Shown here: in pieces, positions 19,977 through 30,829 of the stretch
Position numbering within the stretch: the first letter of the stretch is position 1
How the letters are laid out: the number at the start of each line of letters is the position of its first letter
NCBI GenBank assembly: GCA_051859045.1
Contig: JBHYGK010000034.1
Coordinates: forward strand, 1-64,000
DNA: 64,000 nucleotides
Source: JBHYGK01 sp051859045
GTDB taxonomy: Bacteria; Pseudomonadota; Gammaproteobacteria; Xanthomonadales; Xanthomonadaceae
Direction of reading: 5' to 3'
The notes under the pieces: model-generated
Databases searched by the model: none
What the model saw: the letters and a program-made list of their open reading frames with translations, nothing else
Told to the model about the DNA's origin: nothing
Made by a program: the position numbers and the translations under genes

Positions 19977-20819
19977 TCAGAGGTTCTCGGTGATCGAGAT
20001 GACGTAGTTGCCGGCGTTGCCGATGTCGCCGACGTAGATCTCGTACACGCCCGGGGCGAGGAAGCCCGAGACGGCCGGATCGAGGCCGTTGCTGTCGTCG
20101 TTGCACAGCAGGTTGCCCTTGCGGCCGCCGCCGACGACCACGAGGGTCGCGTCGACGCCGCTGTCGGCGCGCACGCTGATGGTCAGGTCGACGCCGGAGG
20201 TGACGGTGAGCGTGTGGTCCGGGGTGCTGGCGATGTCGCCGGCGCAGCCGCTGCCGTAGGCCTGGGCCGCGCCGCGGTTGCCGCCGGTGTAGCCGGTGGA
20301 GGTCTGCGGGTCGGGGATGAAGCCGGCGCCGAGTTCGAAGTCGCGGGCGTTGGTGATCTCGCCCTGGCCCATGCCGCTGCCGCCGCCGAGGTTCTCGGTC
20401 AGGGTCAGCGAGTACTCGCCCGAGGTGGTGCCGAAGTTGCCGACGTAGACCTCGTAGGTGCCCGGGGTCAGGACCGCGTTGATCTCGGCGTCCATCTGGC
20501 CGTGGCTGTCGTCGTCGCAGAACGTGCCCGCCGGACCGGTCAGCACCAGCGTCGAGTCGGTGGTGGACTCGGTGTACAGGCGCAGGTCGACGGTCGAGGT
20601 GACGGTGATGGTGTGGTCGGGGCTGCTGGCGATGCGGCCGGTGCAGGCGCCGCCGTACATCGAGGCGTCGCGCGAGCCGCCGGTGGTGCCGGTGCCGACC
20701 TGCGGATCGGGCGTGAAGCCCGCGCCGATCGTGAAGTCGCGGTAGGCCTGGGCGTGCGCGCCGCCGGCGAGGCTGGCGAGCGCGAGCGAGGCGCAGAGGA
20801 TGAGGCGCGGGTGCTTCAT
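19977..20819 (-). CDS. Secreted protein with two PPC-like beta-sandwich repeats
   Basis: A 280-residue protein with a signal peptide (residues 1-24, ending AHAQA). Two homologous repeats follow, about residues 25-143 and 158-280, each starting RDFTIGAGFTPDPQ/RDFELGAGFIPDPQ and ending PGxYExYVGxxG...LTENL, joined by a Gly-rich linker (GGGSGMG). Each has one Cys pair (GACTG or GCAGD with the later C-D/N-DDS). The pattern of strands, CDDDS acidic turn and PGTYEVYVGNF matches bacterial pre-peptidase C-terminal (PPC)-type domains, which often bind calcium or act in secretion. No enzyme domain is present. Confidence 0.7.
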   Translation of the reverse strand: MKHPRLILCASLALASLAGGAHAQAYRDFTIGAGFTPDPQVGTGTTGGSRDASMYGGACTGRIASSPDHTITVTSTVDLRLYTESTTDSTLVLTGPAGTFCDDDSHGQMDAEINAVLTPGTYEVYVGNFGTTSGEYSLTLTENLGGGSGMGQGEITNARDFELGAGFIPDPQTSTGYTGGNRGAAQAYGSGCAGDIASTPDHTLTVTSGVDLTISVRADSGVDATLVVVGGGRKGNLLCNDDSNGLDPAVSGFLAPGVYEIYVGDIGNAGNYVISITENL

Positions 20820-20916
20820 GGGATTCCCCTCGTGGGCGGAGAAAGCAAGGCGGGCGCGGCGGAGGCCGCGCCCGCGGGCTGCGACGGCGCCACCGCCGGG
20901 GCGGTGGCGCGCGGGG

Positions 20917-21351
20917 TCACAGGTTCTCGGTGAGCGTCAGCGTGTAGCTGCCCGAGGTATCGGTGAAGTTGCCGATGTAGACCTCGTAGCGGCCCGGGGC
21001 GAGCTGCGCGTTGATCTCGGCGTCCATGTTGCCGTGGCTGTCGTCGTCGCAGAAGGTGCCCGACGGGCCGACCAGCACCAGGGTGGAGTCGGTGGTGGAC
21101 TCGGTGTAGAGCTTGAGGTTGACCGCCGAGGTCACGTTGATGACGTGGTCGGGGTTGGAGGCGATCTTGCCGGTGCAGTTGCCGCCGTAGATCGAGGCGT
21201 CGCGCGAGCCACCGGTGGTGCCGCTGCCGGTCTGCGGGTCCGGGACGAAGCCGGCGCCGATGGTGAAGCTGGAGTAGGTCTGGGCCGAGGCGGCGGACAC
21301 GGCGCAAACAAGAGCGGCCGCGGCGATAGCGGCAAGACGACGACGCTGCAT
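20917..21351 (-). CDS. Secreted single-domain PPC-like protein
   Basis: A 144-residue paralogue of the neighbouring gene with one beta-sandwich unit after a signal peptide (about 1-23, ASAQT). It is nearly identical in pattern to the first repeat of its neighbour: SFTIGAGFVPDPQ, TGGSRDASIYGGNCTG, TESTTDSTLVLVGPSGTFCDDDSHG and PGRYEVYIGNF. The pair arose by tandem duplication. Cys residues in NCTG and FCDDD probably form a disulfide. Role unknown; both may be surface or extracellular. It lies upstream of the two-repeat gene, 97 bp apart. Confidence 0.7.
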   Translation of the reverse strand: MQRRRLAAIAAAALVCAVSAASAQTYSSFTIGAGFVPDPQTGSGTTGGSRDASIYGGNCTGKIASNPDHVINVTSAVNLKLYTESTTDSTLVLVGPSGTFCDDDSHGNMDAEINAQLAPGRYEVYIGNFTDTSGSYTLTLTENL

Positions 21352-21538
21352 GGTGGATCCCCTGGCATTGCCGTGACCCCGAGGCGGACATCCCACCCGG
21401 CCGGTCGACGGCGCGGTGCGAGATTCAGGGATGCGGCGGCGGTGCGTCAACACGCGAGGGCAGGAGTTCCCGCACCTCGCTTGATGTCCGTTCAGCTTGC
21501 TGCACGCCCACGTCAAAGCCGCCGGAAAGCGGCCACGC

Positions 21539-22417
21539 TCAGCGCGGCGGCTCGCCGAAGGCCTGCTGCATCTCGCGGTACAGCGCGCGCTGCGCGTCGG
21601 TGGTGGCGCGCGGCGCGCGCACCTCGATCTCGACGATCTGGTCGCCCGGCGGCGTGCCCGGCAGGCCGCGCCCGCGCAGGCGCAGTTTGCGCCCGGCGTC
21701 GGAGTCCGCGGGGATCTTCAGCTCGACCGCGCCGCCCAGCGTCGGCACGCTGCGCGTGGCGCCCAGCGCGGCCTCCCAGGGCATCAGGCTGAGCACGTGC
21801 AGCACGTTGCGGCCGTCGACCTCGAACTGCGCGTGCGGCGCGTACGCGACCTCCAGCAGCAGGTCGCCGCGGCCCTGGCCCTGCTTGGCCAGGCGGATGA
21901 CCTGGCCGGGCTGCACGCCGGGCGGGATCTTCACGTCGAGGGTCTTGCCGGCGACGGTGATGCGCTGCTCGCCGCCGCGATAGGCCAGCTCCAGCGGGAT
22001 CTCGAGGCGCGCGCGGGTGTCGCCCGCCGGGGCCTGGCGCGCGCGCGGGCCCGCCCCGCCCTGCCCCGGCCGCGCGCGGCCGAACAGCGACTCGAAGAAG
22101 TCGCTGAAGCCGCCGGCGCCGCCGGCGAAGATCTCCTCGTGGTCGAAGCCCGGCGCGCCGCCGAAGCCCGGCGGCGGCTGGAACTCGTCGCCCGGGCGGT
22201 AGCCCTGGGCGCGCAGCTGGTCGTAGCCCTTGCGCTTGGCCGGGTCGCGCAGCACCTCGTAGGCCTCGTTGATGGCCTTGAAGCGGTCCTCGGCGCCGGG
22301 CTCCTTGCTGACGTCGGGGTGGTACTTCTTGGCCAGCCGGCGGTAGGCGGTCTTGAGCTCGGCCTCGCCGGCCGAGGGCTCGACGCCCAGCACCTGGTAG
22401 TAGTCCTTGAATTCCAT
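21539..22417 (-). CDS. cbpA: CbpA-type DnaJ-like co-chaperone
   Basis: A 292-residue J-domain protein. The J domain occupies residues 5-70 with HPD at 33-35; a Gly/Phe-rich stretch covers about 75-125; the remainder is the double beta-barrel client-binding region (IPLELAYRGGEQRI, VKIPPGVQPGQVIRL, PWEAALGATRSVPTLGG). There is no Cys-rich zinc-finger, which separates CbpA/DnaJ class B from DnaJ. It stimulates DnaK ATPase. CbpM is not next to it. ATG 22417 gives the conserved MEFKDYY start. Confidence 0.88.
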   Translation of the reverse strand: MEFKDYYQVLGVEPSAGEAELKTAYRRLAKKYHPDVSKEPGAEDRFKAINEAYEVLRDPAKRKGYDQLRAQGYRPGDEFQPPPGFGGAPGFDHEEIFAGGAGGFSDFFESLFGRARPGQGGAGPRARQAPAGDTRARLEIPLELAYRGGEQRITVAGKTLDVKIPPGVQPGQVIRLAKQGQGRGDLLLEVAYAPHAQFEVDGRNVLHVLSLMPWEAALGATRSVPTLGGAVELKIPADSDAGRKLRLRGRGLPGTPPGDQIVEIEVRAPRATTDAQRALYREMQQAFGEPPR

Positions 22418-22553
22418 CGTCGTCCTCGCGTGCGCGCCGCCGGGGTCGGGACGCCCCGGGCGCGGCAGGCGCCTAGTGTGCCGCCGTCGCACCCGCTCGA
22501 CCATGCCCGGGGCTAGACTGCGCGCCCATCCCCAGCCCCGTGAGCACGCGCCC

Positions 22554-23033
22554 ATGTCGATCACCCCCGGCCAGACCCTGCCCGCCGCCACCCTGCACCA
22601 CCTCGTCGAGGGCGCCGTGCAGCCGCTCGCGCTCGCCGAGTACGCCGCCACCCGCAAGCTGGTGCTGTTCGCGGTGCCCGGCGCGTTCACCCCGACCTGC
22701 TCGGCGCGCCACCTGCCCGGCTTCGTCGAGCACTACGCCGACTTCCAGGCCAAGGGCGTCGACGTGGCCTGCATGGCGGTCAACGACGCCTTCGTGATGG
22801 ACGCCTGGGGCAAGGGCCAGGCCGTGCCGGCGGGCCTACTGATGCTCGCCGACGGCAACGGCGAGCTGACCCGCGCGCTGGGCCTGGAGCTCGACGCCAC
22901 CGGCTTCGGCATGGGCCTGCGCAGCAAGCGCTTCGCGCTGTACGCCGAGCACGGCGTGGTGAAGCAGGTGTGGGTCGAGGCGCCGGGCGAGTTCAAGGTG
23001 TCCGCGGCCGACCACGTGCTCGCGGCGATCTGA
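22554..23033 (+). CDS. Peroxiredoxin, Prx5 type
   Basis: A 159-residue thioredoxin-fold peroxidase of the Prx5 subfamily. The peroxidatic Cys49 sits in FAVPGAFTPTCSARHLPGF; the supporting Arg lies in GLRSKRFALYAEHGVV. It detoxifies hydrogen and alkyl hydroperoxides using glutaredoxin/glutathione or thioredoxin. No fused glutaredoxin domain. Divergent from cbpA, with a possible TAGACT -10 at 22514. Convergent with gyrA. Confidence 0.88.
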   Translation: MSITPGQTLPAATLHHLVEGAVQPLALAEYAATRKLVLFAVPGAFTPTCSARHLPGFVEHYADFQAKGVDVACMAVNDAFVMDAWGKGQAVPAGLLMLADGNGELTRALGLELDATGFGMGLRSKRFALYAEHGVVKQVWVEAPGEFKVSAADHVLAAI

Positions 23034-23079
23034 GCCCCGCCCCGCGGGGCGCGGCGCCCGCCTCGCCCCGCCGGAGACG

Positions 23080-23111
23080 ACGACGCCCGCGGCTCGCGCC
23101 GCGGGCGTCGT
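23080..23111. terminator. Hairpin between peroxiredoxin gene and gyrA
   Basis: A perfect 14-bp inverted repeat with a four-base loop (arms 23080-23093 and 23098-23111) between two convergent genes. No clear T tract. Confidence 0.6.
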
Positions 23112-23161
23112 GCGTTCCGGGCCCCGGACCGGCGCCCCGGGGGCGCCGCCTCCGGCCCGGC

Positions 23162-25756
<2,595 letters not shown>

Positions 25757-25885
25757 CAGAAATCCATGTTGGTGTGCGGTGTGGGTGGTCCTGCAACCCC
25801 ATGGGAATCAGGGAGTTGCACGGCCCGGCCGCCTCCGTCCGGGAGGCGCGCGCGGGGCGTCGGGGCGCGGTGTCGCAAGCGCGCG

Positions 25886-25891
25886 ATTCTA
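25886..25891 (-). promoter_or_regulatory. -10 element of gyrA
   Basis: Read on the minus strand the sequence is GCTAGAATCGCGCG, a good TAGAAT -10 about 130 bases before the gyrA ATG. The 290-bp gap to liuC also has to hold the divergent liuC promoter; no strong candidate for that was seen. Confidence 0.5.
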
Positions 25892-26045
25892 GCACGCGGG
25901 CCCGGTCCGGCCGACCCCCCTGGACCCCGCGCGACCCCGGGGCGGGACGCGCGCCGGCCGCGCCCGGCACCTGCGGCCGCCCCGCCGCAGCGGCTACCAT
26001 CCGCGGCCTGCCCCGCGCCCCCGGCGCCCGCCCCCCGGAGCCCGC

Positions 26046-26852
26046 ATGTCCGCCACCGCCGCCCCCGCCCTGCGCATCGAGACCCGCGGCCGCGTCCGCT
26101 GGCTGGTGCTCGACCGCCCGAGCGTCCACAACGCCTTCGACGACGCCCTGATCGCCGACCTCACCGCGGCCCTGCACGCCGCCGCGGCCGACGACGCGGT
26201 GCGCGCCGTGGTGCTCACCGGCGCCGGCGGGACCTTCAGCGCGGGCGCCGACCTGGGCTGGATGCGCGCGATGGCCGCCGCCAGCGAGGCCGACAACCGC
26301 GCCGACGCCGGGCGCCTGGCCGCGCTGATGCACGCGCTGTGCTTCCTGCCCAAGCCCACGATCGCGCGCGTCAACGGCGCGGCCTACGGCGGCGGCGTGG
26401 GCCTGGTGGCCTGCTGCGACGTCGCGATCGGCGTCGAGGGCGCCAAGTTCTCGCTCAGCGAGGTCAAGCTGGGCCTGGTGCCCGCGGCGATCTCGCCCTA
26501 CGTGGTGGCCGCGATCGGCGCCCGCCAGGCGCGCCGGCTGTTCACCAGCGGCGAGGTGTTCGAGGCCGCGCGCGCCGCCGAGATCGGCCTGCTGCACGCC
26601 TGCGTGGCGCACGAGGCGCTCGACGCCGAGGTCGAGCGCTGCCTGCACTGGCTGGGCAAGGGCGGCCCCGTCGCCCAGGCCGAGGCCAAGGCGCTGGCGC
26701 TGCGGATGGCGGGGCTGGAGCCCGAGGCGCAGCGCGCGGTGGACGCGGAGAACGCCGCGCTGATCGCGCGGCTGCGGGTGTCGCCGGAGGGCCAGGAAGG
26801 CCTCGGCGCCTTCCTCGCCAAGCGCCCGCCGGCCTGGGTCGTGCCGGACTGA
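26046..26852 (+). CDS. liuC: Enoyl-CoA hydratase family protein, likely methylglutaconyl-CoA hydratase
   Basis: A 268-residue crotonase-fold protein. The oxyanion-hole loops are GGTFSAGADLGWM and NGAAYGGGVGLVACCD, and the catalytic Glu segment SEVKLGLVPAAISPYV is present. The AGADLGWM and VPAAISPYV wording is typical of LiuC, which hydrates 3-methylglutaconyl-CoA in leucine breakdown, and the next two genes encode other steps of the same pathway. First gene of the cluster, 290 bp from gyrA. Confidence 0.82.
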   Translation: MSATAAPALRIETRGRVRWLVLDRPSVHNAFDDALIADLTAALHAAAADDAVRAVVLTGAGGTFSAGADLGWMRAMAAASEADNRADAGRLAALMHALCFLPKPTIARVNGAAYGGGVGLVACCDVAIGVEGAKFSLSEVKLGLVPAAISPYVVAAIGARQARRLFTSGEVFEAARAAEIGLLHACVAHEALDAEVERCLHWLGKGGPVAQAEAKALALRMAGLEPEAQRAVDAENAALIARLRVSPEGQEGLGAFLAKRPPAWVVPD

Positions 26853-26909
26853 GGCCGCGCGCGCGCCGCACCCCGCCGCCCGGCCCACGCCGCGCCCACG
26901 CAATTCCGC

Positions 26910-26915
26910 GATAAT
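26910..26915 (+). promoter_or_regulatory. Possible internal promoter before liuD
   Basis: CGATAATCCCC resembles the -10 plus C-rich start regions seen before other genes here. It lies in the 106-bp gap between liuC and liuD, so liuD may also be transcribed from its own start. Confidence 0.35.
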
Positions 26916-26958
26916 CCCCATGGCCGCCCGGTCCGCCCGGGCCTCCACGAGCGAGCGC

Positions 26959-28971
26959 ATGTTCAAGACCCTCCTGATCGCGAACCGCGGCGAGATCGCC
27001 TGCCGCGTCATCCGCACCGCGCGCCGCCTCGGCCTGCGCACCGTGGCCGTGTACTCCGACGCCGACGCCGGCGCGCTGCACGTGCGCCTCGCCGACGAGG
27101 CCCACCGGATCGGCCCCGCCGCCCCGGCCGAGAGCTACCTGCGCGTCGACGCGATCCTGGCCGCGGCCAAGGCCAGCGGCGCCGATGCCATCCACCCCGG
27201 CTACGGCTTCCTGAGCGAGAACGCGGCGTTCGCCGAGGCCTGCGAGGCCGCCGGCATCGCCTTCGTCGGCCCGCCCGGCGCGAGCATGCGCGCGATGGGC
27301 TCGAAGGCCGGCGCCAAGGACCTGATGGCCGCCGCCGGCGTGCCGGTGGTGCCGGGCTATACCGGCGAGGCCCAGGACGCCGCCACGCTCGTGGCCGAGG
27401 CCGCGCGGGTGGGCTTCCCGCTGATGATCAAGGCCGCGCACGGCGGCGGTGGCAAGGGCATGCGCGTGGTGCGCTCGGCCGCCGAGTTCGAGGCCGCGCT
27501 GGCGAGCTGCCAGCGCGAGGCGCAGGGCGCCTTCGGCCGCGACCGCGTGCTGCTGGAGCGCTACATCGAGACCCCGCGCCACATCGAGATCCAGGTGTTC
27601 GCCGACGCCCACGGCCAGGTGATCCACCTCGGCGAGCGCGAGTGCTCCGCCCAGCGCCGCTACCAGAAGGTGCTCGAGGAATCGCCCTCCCCGTTCCTCG
27701 ACGCCGCCGGGCGCGACGCGATGGGCGCGGCCGCGGTGCAGGCCGCGCGCGCGATCGGCTACCGCAACGCCGGCACCGTGGAGTTCATCGTCGGTGCCGA
27801 CGGCGCGTTCTTCTTCATGGAGATCAACACCCGCCTGCAGGTGGAGCACCCGGTCACCGAGATGGTCACCGGCCTCGACCTCGTGGAGTGGCAGCTGCGG
27901 GTGGCCGCCGGCGAGCCGCTGCCGCTGGCCCAGGACGCCATCCGCCACCAGGGCCACGCGATCGAGGTGCGCCTGTACGCCGAGGACCCGGCCAAGGGTT
28001 TCCTGCCCGGCTCGGGCCGGCTGCAGCAGCTGCGCCTGCCCGAGGCCGGCGACGGCGTGCGCATCGACGCGGGCGTGGAGGAAGGCGACACGGTCACCAT
28101 CCACTACGACCCGATGATCGCCAAGCTGATCGTGCACGCGGCCGACCGGCCCGCCGCGCTGGCCGCGATGGCGCGCGCGCTGGCGGCCACCGAGATCACC
28201 GGCCCGAAGTCCAACGTCGAGTTCCTCGAGCGCCTGGTGCGCGACCCCAGCGTCGTCGAGGGCACGATCCACACCGGCTACCTCGACGCCCACCTCGAGC
28301 GCGTGCTGCCCGCGCCGCAGGCCGCGCCGCGCGCGGTGCTGGCGCTGGTGGCCGCGGTGCTGGCGACGCGCGACGCCGCCGAGGCGCGCCGCGCCGCCCT
28401 GGCCGGCGGCGATCCGCATTCCCCGTGGGCCGTGGCCGACGGCTGGCGCCTCGGCCACGCCGGCGAGCGCGTGGTCGCGCTGGAGCACCTCGGCGAGCGC
28501 CGGGTGCTGCACGTGGCCGACGGCGACGACGCGCCCGGCGCGCCGACGCTGCGCGTGCGCGACGCCGAGGGCGTGCTCGCCGTGGCCCTGGTGGCCGACG
28601 CCGACGGCCACGTCGTGGCGCGCATCGACGACGCCACGCTGCGCGTGGCCCTGCACCGCCACGGCGACGGCGTCAGCGTGCACGACGGCGCCCAGCGCTG
28701 GCGCGTGGAGCGCCTGCCCGCCTGGGCCTCCACCGCGGCCGCCGGCGACGCCGGCGGCGACCGCCTGCAGGCGCCGATGCCCGGCAAGCTGGTGCTGGTG
28801 CGGGTGGCGCCCGGCGATGCGGTGAGCGAGGGCCAGGAGCTGCTGGTGATGGAGGCGATGAAGATGGAGCTGGCCCTGCGCGCCCCGCGCGACGGCGTCG
28901 TGGCCGCGGTGCGCTTCGCGGCCGGCGACTTCGTCGAGGCCGACGCCGTGCTGCTGACGCTGGAGGACTGA
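26959..28971 (+). CDS. liuD: 3-methylcrotonyl-CoA carboxylase alpha (biotin) subunit
   Basis: A 670-residue protein with biotin carboxylase (residues 1-450; FKTLLIANRGEIACRVIRTA, ATP-grasp loop AAHGGGGKGMRVV, MEINTRLQVEHPVTE) and a C-terminal biotin carboxyl carrier domain with the biotinylated Lys635 in EAMKMEL. It carboxylates biotin for the carboxyltransferase LiuB. Context (HMG-CoA lyase next, LiuC before) favours methylcrotonyl-CoA over acetyl-, propionyl- or geranyl-CoA. The partner carboxyltransferase gene liuB is not in the window. ATG 26959 gives the conserved N-terminus. Confidence 0.88.
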   Translation: MFKTLLIANRGEIACRVIRTARRLGLRTVAVYSDADAGALHVRLADEAHRIGPAAPAESYLRVDAILAAAKASGADAIHPGYGFLSENAAFAEACEAAGIAFVGPPGASMRAMGSKAGAKDLMAAAGVPVVPGYTGEAQDAATLVAEAARVGFPLMIKAAHGGGGKGMRVVRSAAEFEAALASCQREAQGAFGRDRVLLERYIETPRHIEIQVFADAHGQVIHLGERECSAQRRYQKVLEESPSPFLDAAGRDAMGAAAVQAARAIGYRNAGTVEFIVGADGAFFFMEINTRLQVEHPVTEMVTGLDLVEWQLRVAAGEPLPLAQDAIRHQGHAIEVRLYAEDPAKGFLPGSGRLQQLRLPEAGDGVRIDAGVEEGDTVTIHYDPMIAKLIVHAADRPAALAAMARALAATEITGPKSNVEFLERLVRDPSVVEGTIHTGYLDAHLERVLPAPQAAPRAVLALVAAVLATRDAAEARRAALAGGDPHSPWAVADGWRLGHAGERVVALEHLGERRVLHVADGDDAPGAPTLRVRDAEGVLAVALVADADGHVVARIDDATLRVALHRHGDGVSVHDGAQRWRVERLPAWASTAAAGDAGGDRLQAPMPGKLVLVRVAPGDAVSEGQELLVMEAMKMELALRAPRDGVVAAVRFAAGDFVEADAVLLTLED

Positions 28972-28974
28972 GCC

Positions 28975-29877
28975 ATGGCCCGCACGGACATCGACATCCG
29001 CATCGTCGAGGTCGGCCCGCGCGACGGGCTGCAGAACGAGTCGGCGATCCTGCCCGCCGCGACCAAGATCGCGCTGATCGAGCGCCTCGCCGCCACCGGC
29101 CTCGGCACCGTCGAGGCCACCAGCTTCGTCAGCCCGGCCTGGGTGCCGCAGCTGGCCGACGCCGCCGAGGTCTATGCCGGCCTGGCCCGGCGCCCCGGCG
29201 TGGGCTACCCGGTGCTGGTGCCCAACCTCAAGGGCTACGAGCGCGCCCGCGCCGTGGGCGTCACCGACATCGCGGTGTTCGGCGCCGCCTCCGAGGCCTT
29301 CAGCCGCAAGAACATCAACGCCTCGATCGACGAGTCCCTGGCCCGCTTCGCCGACGTCATGGCCGCCGCCAAGGCCGACGGCGTGCGCGTGCGCGGCTAC
29401 GTCTCGACCGTGCTGGGCTGCCCCTACCAGGGCGAGGTGCCGGTGGCCGACGTGGTGCGGGTGGCGTCCACGCTGTACCGGATGGGCTGCGTCGAGGTGT
29501 CGCTGGGCGACACCATCGGCGTGGGCACGCCGGCGAAGGCGCGCGCGATGCTGCGCGCGGTGGCGTCCGAGGTGCCGATGGCCGCGCTGGCGATCCACTT
29601 CCACGACACCTACGGCCAGGCCCTGGCCAACGTGCTGGCCTGCCTCGAGGAAGGCGTGTCGGTGGTCGACAGCGCCGTCGGCGGCGCCGGCGGCTGCCCG
29701 TACGCGAAGGGCGCCAGCGGCAACCTCGCCAGCGAGGACCTCGTGTACATGCTGCACGGCCTGGGCCTGCGCACCGGCGTCGACCTCGACGCGCTGGTGG
29801 CTACCGGCGCGTGGCTCGCCGAGGCGCTGGGCAAGCCCACGATGAGCAAGGTCACCCGCGCGCGCACGGCCGGCTGA
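28975..29877 (+). CDS. liuE: Hydroxymethylglutaryl-CoA lyase
   Basis: A 300-residue HMGL-type TIM-barrel enzyme cleaving HMG-CoA to acetyl-CoA and acetoacetate, the last step of leucine degradation. EVGPRDGLQNE at the start, a metal-binding HFHDTYGQALAN, and the signature GGAGGCPYAKGASGN, in which the Cys is catalytic, are all visible. It starts three bases after the liuD stop. Confidence 0.95.
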   Translation: MARTDIDIRIVEVGPRDGLQNESAILPAATKIALIERLAATGLGTVEATSFVSPAWVPQLADAAEVYAGLARRPGVGYPVLVPNLKGYERARAVGVTDIAVFGAASEAFSRKNINASIDESLARFADVMAAAKADGVRVRGYVSTVLGCPYQGEVPVADVVRVASTLYRMGCVEVSLGDTIGVGTPAKARAMLRAVASEVPMAALAIHFHDTYGQALANVLACLEEGVSVVDSAVGGAGGCPYAKGASGNLASEDLVYMLHGLGLRTGVDLDALVATGAWLAEALGKPTMSKVTRARTAG

Positions 29878-29931
29878 GCCGCGCGCCCCGCCGCCCTGCC
29901 GCCCTGCCGCCCCGCCGCCCCGGAGATCCCG

Positions 29932-30795
29932 ATGAGCACCGACGCCGCCCGCCTGCCCGCGACCGCCGCCCTGGCCATCGTGGACCGCGCGCCCACCTAC
30001 CCCGACCCGATCCGGCTGCAGCCCGGCGACGCGGTGCTGGTGCAGCGCCGCGACGAGGACTGGCCGGAGTTCCTGTGGTGCGTGGCCGTCGACGGCCGCG
30101 AGGGCTGGGTGCCGCAGCGCGTGCTCGAGCCCTCCGACGACGACGCGTCCACCGCGCGCGCCCGCGCCGCCTACGACGCCCGCGAGCTGGCGATCGCCGC
30201 CGGCGACGTGCTGGCGCTGGAGGACGAGGCCGGCGGCTGGTGGTGGGCCCGGCATGCCGACGGCCGCGCCGGCTGGGTGCGCGACGAGGACCTGGCCCCC
30301 GCCCCGCCCGGCGGCCGCGCGCTGATCCGCCCGATCGCGCCCGGCGACGCCGCGGCCGTGGCCGCGGTGATCCGCGCGGTGATGCCGGAGTTCGGCGCCG
30401 ACGGCCCCGGCTTCGCGCTCCACGACCCCGAGGTCGACCACATGCCCGCCGCCTACGCCGCGCCGGGCCACGCCTACTTCGTGCTCGAGCGCGCCGGCCG
30501 CGTGATCGGCGGCGCCGGCGTCGCCCCGCTGGCCGGCGGCGAGCCGGGCGTGTGCGAGCTGCGCAAGATGTACTTCCTGCCCGAGGCGCGCGGGATCGGC
30601 GCGGGCGAGGCCATGATGGCGCGCTGCCTGCGCGCCGCCCGCGACCTCGGCCACGCGCGCATCTACCTCGAGACCCTCACCGGGATGGATGCCGCGCAGC
30701 GCCTGTACGAGCGCAGCGGCTTCCAGCGCCTGTGCGCGCCCCTGGGCGCCACCGGCCACGGCGGCTGCGACCGCTGGTTCGCCCGCGACCTCTGA
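29932..30795 (+). CDS. SH3-SH3-GNAT fusion protein
   Basis: A 287-residue cytoplasmic protein. Residues about 10-65 and 80-124 are two bacterial SH3-like units, each with the x-PGD-V-L/LQPGDAVLVQRR, a Trp-rich strand and GxxGWVPxxxLE ending. Residues about 130-287 are a GNAT acetyltransferase with CELRKMYFLPEARGIGAGEAMMARCL as acetyl-CoA loop. The GNAT part resembles the PanZ/Ynbc-like MYFLPEARG group. Its place between liuE and a short-chain dehydrogenase suggests a tie to acyl-CoA catabolism, perhaps by acetylating a pathway enzyme (inference). Substrate unknown. Confidence 0.75.
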   Translation: MSTDAARLPATAALAIVDRAPTYPDPIRLQPGDAVLVQRRDEDWPEFLWCVAVDGREGWVPQRVLEPSDDDASTARARAAYDARELAIAAGDVLALEDEAGGWWWARHADGRAGWVRDEDLAPAPPGGRALIRPIAPGDAAAVAAVIRAVMPEFGADGPGFALHDPEVDHMPAAYAAPGHAYFVLERAGRVIGGAGVAPLAGGEPGVCELRKMYFLPEARGIGAGEAMMARCLRAARDLGHARIYLETLTGMDAAQRLYERSGFQRLCAPLGATGHGGCDRWFARDL

Positions 30796-30829
30796 CCTCC
30801 TGCCCTTCCACGACCCCAAGGACCCCACC

